NCBI GenBank assembly: GCA_910576385.1
Contig: CAJTIR010000006.1
Location: 1-64,000, forward strand
Reading direction: 5' to 3'
DNA length: 64,000 nucleotides
Origin: Lachnospiraceae bacterium
GTDB taxonomy: Bacteria > Bacillota > Clostridia > Lachnospirales > Lachnospiraceae
Positions 33,814 through 43,536 of this stretch are shown here, piece by piece. Under the pieces are notes generated by a model. That model had not been told where the DNA came from. It made no database searches and saw only the letters and a program-made list of their open reading frames with translations. How positions within the stretch are numbered: the stretch's first letter is position 1; the number at the start of each line of letters is the position of its first letter. The position numbers and the translations under genes were made by a program.

Positions 33814-36800
33814 ATGATGAATACGAATTTTTCATATTTAAAAGGAAAAACAGAATACGCTCTTTTTGGGCCGGCGTGCATTGACGCCGAGAATGTTCTG
33901 TCTACTTCTCCTGTGATGAGCGCTGTGGCGTCCCGCAAGGCGTTAGAACTTTGCGTGAAGTGGGTATACTCTACGGATGAGACACTCTTAAAACCTAGGG
34001 AAGATGGTTTACAGGCTTTATTACATAATAATGGTTTTCCATCCTTGATGGATTATAATTTGTGGAGAAGATTTCAGTATGTTGTAAAGAATGGTAATAT
34101 GTCTGTACATACCGCAAAAGTTCTTTCAAAAGAAGATGCTATCCTTTCTCTGAATATTTTATTCGATTTTGTACAATGGATCGAGTATTGTTATGGCCAG
34201 GAGTATACAGAGAGAACATTTCATGCCAACATGATTCCGAATGAGAATGCTGAAAGCAAAAGAATAGAGGCAGAGTATACGCGTGTGATTCAGGATATAC
34301 AAAAAAATGCTGATAAAATTGTTGATGAAAAGGACAAGCAGATTCAGGAACTACTGCGCATTAATGCACAGTTGAGCCAGGAGAGGACAGAAGCCAAGAA
34401 AATTCATGAGCAGCAGCGAATATATTCTTATGATGATAATATGGCGGAATGGGAAACCCGTAAACGGTATATCGATGCTGATTTGAAATATAATGGCTAT
34501 ACATTTAGTCAGACTGAAAAGAGAAATTGTATTGAGACGGAGTACCCTGTTGTGGGGATGCCGAATGCTTCTGGTACAGGGTTTGCAGATTATGTCATAT
34601 GGGGCGACACTGGAAAAATTATTGCTGTCATTGAGGCAAAGAAAACTTCTGTGTCTGCCCAAAAAGGAAAAAACCAGAGTGAACTCTATGCAAATTGTAT
34701 TCAGAATATGCAGGGATTTCGGCCTATTATATTCTATACAAATGGTTTTGAAACATATTTATGGGATGACATGATGGGAGTGCCCAGGATGGTCAGCGGT
34801 ATATTTCAGCGCTGCGATCTGGATAAGATGATAGAGAGGCGTTATAACCGTAAGCCGCTTAACGCTATTAGAATTGATGAAAATATAACAAACAGGCATT
34901 ATCAGCTTCGTGCAGTATCAAAATGCTGTGAGAATTACGAAAAAGGGAATAGAAATTGTCTTTTGGTTATGGCGACAGGTACCGGAAAGACAAGAACGGC
35001 TGCTTCCATTGTAGATGTTCTGACAAGGGGAGAGCATATTACGACAATGCTCTTTTTGGCAGATCGGAAAGCCCTTGTGGAGCAGGCGAATGAGGCATTT
35101 CAAAGATACCTACCACATACAACTACTTGTAATCTGGTAAAGAATCGAAAAGGGCGTAATGCTAGATTTATATTTTCGACATATCCAACGATTCTCAATG
35201 CAATTGATACGGAATTAAATGAGGATGGGAGCAAATTTTTTTCACCAGGTCATTTTGACCTGATTGTGGTGGATGAGGCACATAGAAGTATCTTTCATAA
35301 ATATAGGGCTATTTTTGCATACTTTGATGCTTGTAAATTGGGTTTAACAGCTACGCCAAAGAATACAGTACATCAATCTACCTATGATTTTTTTGAAATG
35401 AAGAATCATATGCCCACAGATGTATATGAGTATGAGGAAGCAGTTCAGTCAGATCATGTACTTGTACCATTTTATTTAATAGAAACAAGCACAAAGATAC
35501 CAGAGGAAGGGCTAAAGCCACAGGAAATGGATGATAAAGAGCGGGAATACTATGAGGATGAATTTACAGAGGAAGGAGAGACGCCTGAGAGGATTCCGCC
35601 TGAGAGAATCAATAAATATATATTCAATAAAGATACTGCTGATCAGATGATTAGCGACTTGATGAACAATGGAATCAGACACAAAAATGGGAATCATGTA
35701 GGAAAATCAATCATCTTTGCACAGACCAAAAAACATGCACAATTTCTGGTTGAAAGATTTGATCAGTTATATCCAGAGTATAGAGGGCAGTTTTGTAAAT
35801 TGGTTATCTGTGATGAACCATATGCAGATAAAAATTTAAAAGATTTTAAAAAGGCAGATGGTATGCCGTTTATCACAATCACTGTTGATATGCTTGAGAC
35901 GGGTATTGATGTGCCAGAGCTTGTAAATCTTGTATTTGCCAAGAAAGTATACAGCCGAATTAAGTTCGATCAGATGATAGGCAGGGGTACACGCTTGTGT
36001 GAAAATTTATTTGGGAGTGGAAACCATAAGAAGGAATTTTATATTTTTGATTATGTGAGAAATTTTCAATATTTTGATGAACACCCCAAGGGCAAAGAAG
36101 TGAGAGTTATCCTGTCTCCTGTAACGGAGATTTTTATAAAGAAAGTACGCATTGTCAAATTATTGCAGAATGCAGAATATGCGGCTGATGAGTATCAAGA
36201 ATTCAGAAGTGAATTAGTAAAGGATGTCCAAGAGGGAATCTGTAGTTTAAATCCAGAGAGAATAGAAGTGAAACTGAAACTTCGGTATGTGGAAAAATAC
36301 AAAGATGAAAAGTGTTTTGAATGTATGACGGATGCAGACAAGGAGGACATTATAGAACATTTAGCCGCTCTGATAAGTTCTTGTGAAACGGATGAAAATG
36401 CGGTTAATTTTGATAATTCTATGTATGGTTTGATTTTGTCGGCACTTGAAAAAAACAGGAACTTGAACAGAATCAAGAACCACATACAGAAAAATACTAA
36501 AACATTGTTGACAGAATGTGCAGCAATTCCAGAAGTAAAAGAAAAAATCCCAAAACTGCGAGAAATCCAGTCGGAACAGTACTGGAACGAAAAAGACATT
36601 TTAAAATTTGAAAAGACAAGGAAAGAGCTGCGGGATATTATGAAATTTCTGTCGTCTGAGAGTATAAAAATTCATTATGTTGATTTTAAAGATGAAATAC
36701 TCTATCGGACAGAAGGCAGAGAATTTAGTATGTCTACGGATAATTTTGAGGATTATAGAAAAAAGGTTCATGAATATATTGAAACGCATAAGCAACACCC

Positions 36801-37206
36801 AGCGATTAAAAAATTGATATACAACGAACCAATTGCACAGGACGATTATAAAGAACTGGAACGTATTTTCACAAAGGAATTGGGGACAAAAGAAGAGTAT
36901 GAAAATAATTATAATGATTCACCTTTTGGAATCCTAATCCGCAAAATTGCAAAGATGGACAGAGAATCTGCATATGCAGCTTTTTCTTCCTTTATTGCTG
37001 AGGAAAGACCGAATGCTGAGCAGATATACTTTATTAACCAAGTGGTGGATTATGTGGTTGAAAATGGATATGTGAAAGATGTGTTGGATTTGATGAAAGC
37101 GCCATTTGACAGGCCATTTAAGTTTAGTATGATTTTTACACGTGATGAGCAGATTAAATTGGTGCATATTATAAATGCGTTCAAAGAGAACGCGATGATT
37201 ACATAG
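33814..37206 (+). CDS. hsdR: Type I restriction-modification system, endonuclease/translocase subunit
   Basis: A 1130-residue EcoEI-like HsdR. It starts with a DUF4145-like domain (about 20-135) and a coiled coil (about 150-205). The PD-(D/E)xK nuclease site follows: Asp259, Glu274-Ala-Lys276. The helicase has Walker A TGTGKT within 386-393 and DEAH at 487-490; motif VI is QMIGRGTRL. The C-terminal part (about 880-1130) is the EcoEI_R_C-like region that binds the core. It translocates and cleaves unmodified DNA. It is intact end to end. ATG 33814 follows GAGGG. Confidence 0.95.
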   Translation: MMNTNFSYLKGKTEYALFGPACIDAENVLSTSPVMSAVASRKALELCVKWVYSTDETLLKPREDGLQALLHNNGFPSLMDYNLWRRFQYVVKNGNMSVHTAKVLSKEDAILSLNILFDFVQWIEYCYGQEYTERTFHANMIPNENAESKRIEAEYTRVIQDIQKNADKIVDEKDKQIQELLRINAQLSQERTEAKKIHEQQRIYSYDDNMAEWETRKRYIDADLKYNGYTFSQTEKRNCIETEYPVVGMPNASGTGFADYVIWGDTGKIIAVIEAKKTSVSAQKGKNQSELYANCIQNMQGFRPIIFYTNGFETYLWDDMMGVPRMVSGIFQRCDLDKMIERRYNRKPLNAIRIDENITNRHYQLRAVSKCCENYEKGNRNCLLVMATGTGKTRTAASIVDVLTRGEHITTMLFLADRKALVEQANEAFQRYLPHTTTCNLVKNRKGRNARFIFSTYPTILNAIDTELNEDGSKFFSPGHFDLIVVDEAHRSIFHKYRAIFAYFDACKLGLTATPKNTVHQSTYDFFEMKNHMPTDVYEYEEAVQSDHVLVPFYLIETSTKIPEEGLKPQEMDDKEREYYEDEFTEEGETPERIPPERINKYIFNKDTADQMISDLMNNGIRHKNGNHVGKSIIFAQTKKHAQFLVERFDQLYPEYRGQFCKLVICDEPYADKNLKDFKKADGMPFITITVDMLETGIDVPELVNLVFAKKVYSRIKFDQMIGRGTRLCENLFGSGNHKKEFYIFDYVRNFQYFDEHPKGKEVRVILSPVTEIFIKKVRIVKLLQNAEYAADEYQEFRSELVKDVQEGICSLNPERIEVKLKLRYVEKYKDEKCFECMTDADKEDIIEHLAALISSCETDENAVNFDNSMYGLILSALEKNRNLNRIKNHIQKNTKTLLTECAAIPEVKEKIPKLREIQSEQYWNEKDILKFEKTRKELRDIMKFLSSESIKIHYVDFKDEILYRTEGREFSMSTDNFEDYRKKVHEYIETHKQHPAIKKLIYNEPIAQDDYKELERIFTKELGTKEEYENNYNDSPFGILIRKIAKMDRESAYAAFSSFIAEERPNAEQIYFINQVVDYVVENGYVKDVLDLMKAPFDRPFKFSMIFTRDEQIKLVHIINAFKENAMIT

Positions 37207-37238
37207 ATAATACTATGAAAGGCAGGGTCTACGTGAGA

Positions 37239-37264
37239 TGCACCCCAAAAGTTAGACTTTTAAG
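37239..37264. mobile_element. Solitary IS3-family-like terminal repeat
   Basis: TGCACCCCAAAAGTTAGACTTTT resembles the terminal inverted repeat of IS3-family (IS150-like) insertion sequences, where TG starts the element and CCAAAAGTTAGAC is typical. No transposase and no matching second end lie nearby, so it can only be a remnant or a coincidence. Confidence 0.35.
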
Positions 37265-37295
37265 CGTAGTAGTTTTATTGGCTGTTACGCTGTTA

Positions 37296-37685
37296 TTATA
37301 TAGAACGAAGAATTGAAATAGCGATACTGACATTTTTTTCACAGCAGGCTCTGCAGTTAAAACGATATTTTAAAGAATCGGCATGGTCTTTCAGATACGG
37401 ATATAGACCAAAAATAAAGCGTTCTTGTTCTGTGTAAGCTTTCATATTTCGATAATTTACGTTTGTAGAATCAAATCTGTTAGCAGTGGCAGAATCTGGG
37501 TACATAAAAAGGGGCTTTGCATTTGGATTTTTTATTTTAACGGCTGGGGTATTGGTATAGTAAATGCTAGTTTTCGTAGAAATGTATTTTTCTTTCTCCT
37601 CAATATGGGTATAAAAATGGGCGGCAAATTCTTGTGTGTGGATAATTGATAATTTTGATTTTCCTGTGGAGGAAGAGACAGACAT
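37296..37685 (-). CDS. Hypothetical protein, doubtful
   Basis: A 129-codon open frame without family resemblance. The C-terminal half (QERFIFGLYPYLKDHADSLKYRF, then CRACCEKN with three close Cys) looks protein-like, and the stretch is not covered by another convincing gene. There is no ribosome binding site before the ATG at 37685. It may be a decayed gene in the IS-marked gap between hsdR and the two-component operon. Confidence 0.25.
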   Translation of the reverse strand: MSVSSSTGKSKLSIIHTQEFAAHFYTHIEEKEKYISTKTSIYYTNTPAVKIKNPNAKPLFMYPDSATANRFDSTNVNYRNMKAYTEQERFIFGLYPYLKDHADSLKYRFNCRACCEKNVSIAISILRSI

Positions 37686-37724
37686 TTGTTATAGTAAGGC
37701 TACCATGATTTGAGGCATCTTGAT

Positions 37725-37910
37725 ATGGGGATAATCTTTACAACCAAACGCTGTCCTACAGAGGCGGAAGCATGTGTGAAGCTTGGTGAGATGAGTGAGG
37801 ATGAGCTTTTAAAAATCATGTATGCGTATCACAAGAGGATAAGCGGCCGTGGCAATGAAGAAATTATTTCAGATTTATCAGGTTTCTGGAAAGTCAGTAC
37901 CGCACTTTGA
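37725..37910 (+). CDS. Small hypothetical protein, doubtful
   Basis: A 61-codon frame (MGIIFTTKRCPTEAEAC and onward, mostly helical: MSEDELLKIMYAYHKRI). It lacks a clear ribosome binding site. It ends 45 bases before the response regulator start. It may be a gene fragment; the composition looks coding but no family is recognised. Confidence 0.3.
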   Translation: MGIIFTTKRCPTEAEACVKLGEMSEDELLKIMYAYHKRISGRGNEEIISDLSGFWKVSTAL

Positions 37911-37955
37911 GCACTGGCTGTTGGGCCAGTTTCAAATATTTGGAAGGAGAAAGCG

Positions 37956-38621
37956 ATGAAAAAAATTCTTGTGGTGGATGATGAGCCAGATATTCGCAGT
38001 CTGTTAAAGGAATCCCTGGAGATGGAAAAGTATCTGGTTTATACAGCCAAAAACGGCATGGAGGCGATGGAGAATTTAAAGCATCAGCCAGATTTGATTC
38101 TTTTGGATGTCAATATGCCAGATATGGATGGTTATACAGTCTGTGAGAAAATTCGCGATTATGTAGATTGTCCGATCTTATTTCTGACTGCGCGGACAGA
38201 GGAACAGGACAGGGTCAATGGCTTTAAGTCAGGCGGAGACGACTATATTATTAAGCCTTTTGGCATGGAGGAGATGCTGGCACGCCTGGAGGCACATCTG
38301 CGACGCGAGGAGCGCCGGCAGACAAACAGTAATATTTATATAAGTAAAGATCTTACCATAGATTTTTCAGGACGTCAGGTACTGTTGGAGGGCAAAGATA
38401 TCGGACTGACAAAGACAGAGTTTTCTATTGTGGAATTGTTAATTACCCACAGCGGACAGGTGTTTGAGAAAGAACAGATTTATGAGCGCGTACGGGGATT
38501 TGACGGGGAGGCGGACGCTTCAATTATTGCAGAGCATGTGCGCAGGATTCGCCAGAAAATAGATAAAAATACAAAACATATTGAGACAGTTTGGGGCGTG
38601 GGTTATAAATGGATTGGTTAG
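37956..38621 (+). CDS. OmpR-family response regulator
   Basis: A 221-residue regulator. The receiver domain (1-115) has DDEPD and the phosphate acceptor Asp51 in LLDVNMPDMDGY, with Lys in IKPFG. The winged-helix domain (about 125-221) ends VWGVGYKWIG. It overlaps the kinase start by 13 bases. It probably controls the ABC exporter genes that follow (40067 onward), by analogy to peptide-antibiotic sensing loci. GGAAGGAG precedes ATG 37956. Confidence 0.95.
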   Translation: MKKILVVDDEPDIRSLLKESLEMEKYLVYTAKNGMEAMENLKHQPDLILLDVNMPDMDGYTVCEKIRDYVDCPILFLTARTEEQDRVNGFKSGGDDYIIKPFGMEEMLARLEAHLRREERRQTNSNIYISKDLTIDFSGRQVLLEGKDIGLTKTEFSIVELLITHSGQVFEKEQIYERVRGFDGEADASIIAEHVRRIRQKIDKNTKHIETVWGVGYKWIG

Positions 38622-39811
38622 AAGAAAAAATAGAACAATTTCGAAGGTATCTAAAGAAGAAATCTCTGGTAATGTCATTGGTGTGTTATTTGTGCATTGG
38701 AATGCTTGGCGTGGGAACTTTGTACTGGATTACCCGAAATGTATGTCAAGCATGGTTGGAAGTATTCTCAACGCGCCATCAGACTATTCCAATGATTTAT
38801 CACACATGGGGTGGATGGAGTGGGTGGAGTCGGCAGAATGTGAGCGGTAAAGAAAAATGGATTTTGGAATTAGTCAATTTTTTATATGTTTATTGCCTTT
38901 ATATTTATACATTGATCTGTTTTTGTCTGGTGGGAAAAATTTTTCTTGATAAAAAGGTCAAACCTGCATTGACAGCAATTGCGCAGGGTCTGAATTATAT
39001 CAATATGGGAGATTATAGTCATGAGATTTCCTGGCATAGTGAAGATGAGGTGGGAAAACTCTGTGAAGAGATGGAACAGATGCGAAAAAACATGCTCAAT
39101 CAAAGAAAAGATCAGTGGAGGCAGCAGGAACAGCAGCGAAAAATCAATGCTGCGTTTGCCCATGATATCCGTACGCCACTGACTGTGATACGCGGCTATA
39201 CAGAATTTTTACAGAAATATGTTCCCAAGGGCAGAGTGACGGAAGAATTGTTGTTGGAGAAGCTAAACACGATGCATCAGCAGGAGGAACGGTTGTTTCG
39301 CTTTTCTACCACAATGACTACCATTCAGAATATTGAAAAATGGGAGCTTTGCAGCAAGTGGTATCAGGTATCAGAGATTATTGGGGAGCTGAATGCGGTG
39401 ATACAGGGACTAAAACAAAGTACAGAAAAAGAAATCTGCCTTCATACAGAGATACCAGAACAAAAATTGCTGTTGGATAAGAATCTTATCACAGAGGTAT
39501 TTGAAAATCTGTTGAGCAATGCACTGCGCTTTGCCAGAAATTGCGTGCAGATAGAAATTACATTGCAAGGAAGGTCGTTTACGCTCTATATCAAAGATGA
39601 TGGGCCTGGTTTTTCTAAAAAGGCACTGCGCAGTGGTATGGAGGCATATTTCAGCGAGGAGGAAAACAGTATGGAGCATTTTGGAATTGGCTTGTCGATT
39701 TGTAGAATGCTCTGTGAAAATCACGGCGGTAATCTCACCTTGCAAAACAGTGTCCTGCAAGGAGCCATTAGCGCAGCCACACTTATAGTGGGTGTACAAC
39801 GCGATAAATAG
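38609..39811 (+). CDS. Sensor histidine kinase
   Basis: A 400-residue membrane kinase. Two membrane segments (about 20-45 and 86-112) enclose a short outer loop of about 40 residues. A HAMP-like stretch (about 112-165) leads to the His-box with His185 in FAHDIRTPLTVIRGY, and the ATPase domain has NALRFA (N box), DDGPGFS (G1) and HFGIGLSI (G2). The small outer loop fits kinases that sense membrane stress or peptide antibiotics through their partner exporter. Start and stop overlap with the response regulator, so the two are cotranslated. Confidence 0.93.
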   Translation: MDWLEEKIEQFRRYLKKKSLVMSLVCYLCIGMLGVGTLYWITRNVCQAWLEVFSTRHQTIPMIYHTWGGWSGWSRQNVSGKEKWILELVNFLYVYCLYIYTLICFCLVGKIFLDKKVKPALTAIAQGLNYINMGDYSHEISWHSEDEVGKLCEEMEQMRKNMLNQRKDQWRQQEQQRKINAAFAHDIRTPLTVIRGYTEFLQKYVPKGRVTEELLLEKLNTMHQQEERLFRFSTTMTTIQNIEKWELCSKWYQVSEIIGELNAVIQGLKQSTEKEICLHTEIPEQKLLLDKNLITEVFENLLSNALRFARNCVQIEITLQGRSFTLYIKDDGPGFSKKALRSGMEAYFSEEENSMEHFGIGLSICRMLCENHGGNLTLQNSVLQGAISAATLIVGVQRDK

Positions 39812-39929
39812 TATAGTCTTCAGACAGATTTTATGGAAAATCTTCTGCTGCTACGCAAGAAATATTAAGAGAATCTTTTTTATTAAGTTAATTTTATAGG
39901 AAATTCATAGATAAATTTACTTTATATTG

Positions 39930-39985
39930 TAACTATTCAGAACCGCTTTGCTGACATGACGGTAGTTTGGGGGGCTGAATAGTTA
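39930..39985. repeat. Short palindromic repeat with TAACTATTCAG ends
   Basis: TAACTATTCAG at 39930-39940 is the exact complement of CTGAATAGTTA at 39975-39985. Related single ends occur at 43519-43530 (CTGAATAGTTA), 50440-50453 (TCTGAATCGTTAT), and a shorter pair at 63823-63852. It lies in the promoter region of the ABC exporter operon. Confidence 0.5.
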
Positions 39986-40066
39986 TTTTATTCTAAAAAT
40001 TTAGAAATACCTTAATTCATGGAATCAATGATAAGGTATTTTCAATAGAAAAGAGAGGATGATCAT

Positions 40067-40954
40067 ATGGGCATTACGATTGAGATTAAGGATTTATCTA
40101 AGAATTTTGGAAAAAAACAGGCATTAAAGCACGTGGACTTACAGATAGAACAAGGGATGTTTGGGCTTTTGGGACCGAACGGAGCGGGAAAGACTACCTT
40201 GATGAAGGTTCTCACTACATTGACAAAAAAGAGCGGCGGCCAAGTGCGGCTCTGCGGCATTCCAGTGGAGCAGTGCGGCCAGGTCAGGAAGATGATTGGT
40301 TATCTGCCGCAGGATTTCTCTATGTATGGAAACATGGGAGCGTATGAAGCGTTGGACTATCTTGCGGTATTGTCAGGGATAGAAAAGAAAAAACGGGCGA
40401 TTTTGGTGCCGCAAATGTTAGAGAAAGTAAACTTGAATGATCAGCACAAGACAAAGGTAAAAGCAATGTCTGGCGGTATGAAGCGCAGACTGGGCATTGC
40501 GCAGGCAATTATTCATAATCCGAAAATAATTGTTGTGGATGAACCAACTGCTGGATTGGATCCCGAGGAGCGTGTGCGTTTCCGCAATCTTCTCTGTGAG
40601 ATTGCCAAAGACCGGATTGTGATTTTATCAACGCATATTGTGGGGGATATCGAGGCAACTTGTGAAAATATTGCCGTTTTAAATTTGGGAGAAATTTTAT
40701 TTCGAGGAACTGTTTCAGAGCTTTTGCAGGCAGTGCGGGGGAAAGTGTATACACTAGAAGTCTCTACGCTGGAGCTTCCGATGATGCAGGAAAAATTTCT
40801 GGTGACAGGCATTCTCACCAATGGCAGCACTGCAAATATTAAATTGATTGCTGATCAAGCTCCCATGCGGGAAGCGAAACAAGCAGAGCCAGATGTGGAG
40901 GACGCCTATATGTACCTGATGAATCATACTTCTGCCTCTAAGGGCAGAGAATAG
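40067..40954 (+). CDS. ABC transporter ATP-binding protein
   Basis: A 295-residue ATPase: Walker A GPNGAGKTT, Q-loop PQDFSMYG, signature MSGGMKRR, Walker B IIVVDEPTAGLD, H-loop STHIV. The C-terminal 80 residues are typical of drug and peptide exporters. GAGAGG precedes ATG 40067. It is followed by two permease genes at gaps of 11 bases and an overlap, forming one operon. The upstream two-component pair probably controls it. Likely role: export of, or protection from, a membrane-active compound. Confidence 0.95.
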   Translation: MGITIEIKDLSKNFGKKQALKHVDLQIEQGMFGLLGPNGAGKTTLMKVLTTLTKKSGGQVRLCGIPVEQCGQVRKMIGYLPQDFSMYGNMGAYEALDYLAVLSGIEKKKRAILVPQMLEKVNLNDQHKTKVKAMSGGMKRRLGIAQAIIHNPKIIVVDEPTAGLDPEERVRFRNLLCEIAKDRIVILSTHIVGDIEATCENIAVLNLGEILFRGTVSELLQAVRGKVYTLEVSTLELPMMQEKFLVTGILTNGSTANIKLIADQAPMREAKQAEPDVEDAYMYLMNHTSASKGRE

Positions 40955-40965
40955 GGGGTGTAAGT

Positions 40966-42210
40966 ATGTTTGGGACATTGTTGATCAAAGAGTGTAAGCA
41001 GATTTTAAAAAGCATGGTCTACTATATCTATGTGGTAGTATTTGTACTGTTTCTCTCCAGTCAGCTTGGCGGAGATATCACAGAAAATTTGCAGCGGCCA
41101 CAGCCAGGGCAGGAGAATTATGGGATGACAAACAGTCAGAAGGAATCTGATATTATGGGAAAAATGCTGGCAGAATTGGTACTAGAAACAGAACGTAATT
41201 CTTATGCAACTTATCCTATGGGATTTTATAAGGGTGTTATTTTGAATGAAACAGAATTAGAGAAGGTCAAAGCGATTGTGGAGGAGTGTACAGGGAAGAA
41301 CTGGCAGCAGGTGACAGGGGAGATAACAGAGCATTTTAACAGCTATGACCAGAGCAGTATGGAGGGTGCAATGCAGGCACAAGTTACCTTTTCTGTTTTT
41401 CCAAGAGATGATTTAAGCTATGCAGAATTTTGTGAACATATGGAAGAAATCTGTCGTTTGGTGGGGGCAGGAAGTTCTTATCAAAAGGAAAAATGGTCAC
41501 AGGGTGTCTCCGTGCCTGGGACTTATGAACAGGCAGTGGAAGAGTTTGAGGCCATCTGTACCAAAGACAGGATCACTGGAGCGATAGCGAGGCTTTTTTG
41601 TGATTATGCAGGGATTGTCTTAGCGATACTGCCGATATTTCTGGGAGTAACACGTTGTCTTAGAGATAAGCGGGCACAGGTGGTGCAGGTAGTGTATGCA
41701 CACAAGCTTTCTACTGCAAAGATCATTGGCAGCCGATATCTAGCCAATGTATGTATGGCATTTTTGCCCGTGATCATTACATTATTGATTATGCAGATGC
41801 CGTATCAATATCATGCCAGGACAATAGGCGTTGCTCCAGATTTGCTGGCATTTTTAAAATACAGTTGTATTTGGCTGCTGCCAGAAATTATGGTTGTGCT
41901 TGCGGCAGCATTTTTTCTTACAGAGCTTACCGAAAATGTGATTTCTATTTTTGTGCAGGTATTTTGGGCGATTGCCAGTTTATTCAGTTCGATGACATTA
42001 AAGGGCAGTTTTGGCTGGAATTTGATAGCCAGATGGAATACCTTGGGAGATACCACAGCGTTCTGGCAGCAGAGGCAGGAGTTATTGTGGAATAGAGGGT
42101 TTTATCTTATTTTGTCATTGGTAATGTTTGTGCTCACTATTGTGATCTATGAGAAAAAGCGCAGGGAAGGAGAAACCATTTATGGAAAGATATTTAAACG
42201 CAGGAGGTAG
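40966..42210 (+). CDS. ABC transporter permease
   Basis: A 414-residue ABC-2-type membrane protein. One N-terminal membrane segment (about 17-35) is followed by a large outer loop (about 35-215) and then five or six further segments (from about 220: AGIVLAILPIFLGV onward). This 1+5 layout is that of ABC-2 exporter permeases. GGGGGTG precedes ATG 40966. It overlaps the next permease by 29 bases. Confidence 0.88.
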   Translation: MFGTLLIKECKQILKSMVYYIYVVVFVLFLSSQLGGDITENLQRPQPGQENYGMTNSQKESDIMGKMLAELVLETERNSYATYPMGFYKGVILNETELEKVKAIVEECTGKNWQQVTGEITEHFNSYDQSSMEGAMQAQVTFSVFPRDDLSYAEFCEHMEEICRLVGAGSSYQKEKWSQGVSVPGTYEQAVEEFEAICTKDRITGAIARLFCDYAGIVLAILPIFLGVTRCLRDKRAQVVQVVYAHKLSTAKIIGSRYLANVCMAFLPVIITLLIMQMPYQYHARTIGVAPDLLAFLKYSCIWLLPEIMVVLAAAFFLTELTENVISIFVQVFWAIASLFSSMTLKGSFGWNLIARWNTLGDTTAFWQQRQELLWNRGFYLILSLVMFVLTIVIYEKKRREGETIYGKIFKRRR

Positions 42211-42796
42211 TTTTATCCGCAGACAATACGCACCTCATATTCTGCTCACAGTATTGTTTTGTGTTATGTCTGGATTTTTTGTGAGTTTTCGCAATCTGGA
42301 TGCTTCCCAGGCCGCCAAGGTAATGGAAATGTATATTGCTTTTACGGGTATTTTGCTGTTGACTCCATTGTTTATGCCAGAACAGAATCGAGAGATTTGG
42401 CTGTTGGAGCGCTCCAAAGCAACTCCTCTGTGGCAGTTATATTTGATTCGGGTTTTGGAGGCTATTGTGCTGCTTATGGCGATTGTCACAGTGTTTGTAT
42501 TTTTGATGAGGCAGGGCGGCAGTGTGTTTTCTGTGGGCAGCCTATGGCTTGGTTCGTTTGCTGAAATTTTCTTTTTGGGAAGTATTGGCTTTTTTGTGAG
42601 CGGCATTACCAATCAGGTGATTTTGGGATATATGGTTTCTGTGCTCTATTTTATGGTAAATATAGGAGGCTCCAAATATTTGGGGAAATTTGCCCTGTTC
42701 CAGATGATGAAAGGATCTTATGATTTTGCAGCGCTGATGCTGCCGGTTGCGTTTTTGCTGCTGGCAGGAGGGATCGTCCTGCGGGAGAGGAGGTAA
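42182..42796 (+). CDS. Second ABC transporter permease
   Basis: A 204-residue membrane protein with about six predicted segments and hardly any outer loops. It is the partner of the preceding permease. I chose ATG 42182, preceded by AAGGAGAAA; the frame is open to 42149 but without a site. Its end lies 35 bases before the ssrA promoter. Confidence 0.82.
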   Translation: MERYLNAGGSFIRRQYAPHILLTVLFCVMSGFFVSFRNLDASQAAKVMEMYIAFTGILLLTPLFMPEQNREIWLLERSKATPLWQLYLIRVLEAIVLLMAIVTVFVFLMRQGGSVFSVGSLWLGSFAEIFFLGSIGFFVSGITNQVILGYMVSVLYFMVNIGGSKYLGKFALFQMMKGSYDFAALMLPVAFLLLAGGIVLRERR

Positions 42797-42830
42797 GTAT
42801 TGGAATTTAAAAATAGATCTCCAAAATAAC

Positions 42831-42859
42831 TTGACAGAATGGATAGATATTGCTATAAT
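42831..42859 (+). promoter_or_regulatory. Consensus promoter of ssrA
   Basis: TTGACA at 42831-42836 and TATAAT at 42854-42859, 17 bases apart: a perfect sigma-A promoter, 32 bases before the tmRNA 5' end. Confidence 0.9.
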
Positions 42860-42891
42860 GAACCGACGTTGTATAACAGTAGTTTAAACCA

Positions 42892-43234
42892 GGGGTTGTA
42901 CTGGTTTCGACGGGGGTTGTGCAGCTATGGAAGCCATTGGCGGCTCCTGACCGCCTTAAAACGGGAAAAATAAATATAAACGCTGAAGACAATTTAGCTA
43001 TCGCTGCCTAGTTGCAGCAGTCGGCCTTAGACCACCCACAGTTTAAGAAACCGGCTTCGACGATGTGGGAAACGACATATGCAAAGCTTTGCGCATATGG
43101 GCGTAGAATGAAGCTACTGAAATCGTAAGCCTGTCATTAGGCGTTCGACAGAGGGAATGATAAACTAATGACTGTAATGGGAGATGCCATAGTGAATTGA
43201 CTTTCGGACAGGGGTTCGATTCCCCTCAGCTCCA
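42892..43234 (+). ncRNA. ssrA: Transfer-messenger RNA
   Basis: The 5' end GGGGTTGTACTGGTTTCGAC and the 3' T-arm GGGGTTCGATTCCCC followed by CAGCTCC-A form the tRNA-like domain: GGGGUUG pairs with CAGCUCC through two G-U pairs. The tag frame reads AEDNLAIAA and then TAG at 43009-43011, with the resume codon probably GCT at 42982. CCA is not encoded after the discriminator A (ATTT follows) and must be added. The RNA rescues stalled ribosomes with SmpB, whose gene is not in this window. A terminator lies 80 bases downstream. Confidence 0.97.
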
Positions 43235-43311
43235 TTTAGCTGGGATTGAATTTGAGCAATTGTGCGGGAACGTTTGATTTGGAGTACAATTGGAATAGCA
43301 ATTGCAGAAAG

Positions 43312-43351
43312 AGGGCAGAAGAGCGGGAGTCTCGTCTGCCCTTTATGTTTT
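43312..43351 (+). terminator. Terminator downstream of ssrA
   Basis: AGGGCAGA at 43312-43319 pairs with TCTGCCCT at 43335-43342, with inner pairing of GCGGGA/TCTCG type, followed by TTATGTTTTT. Confidence 0.7.
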
Positions 43352-43536
43352 TAAGTATGTAAAAATAATGTACTATTCATAACTTTTAATACATAGAGCT
43401 GCCATAAGCCTCTAAAGAGACTTTTGTCTGCGGCTGGGGGAATGATCATCCTTACAGAAATGAAAAATCGGGCGCTTTCAAATAAATGAAAAATCCTAAT
43501 TTTTCATTTTTACAGTATTCTGAATAGTTACAAATA

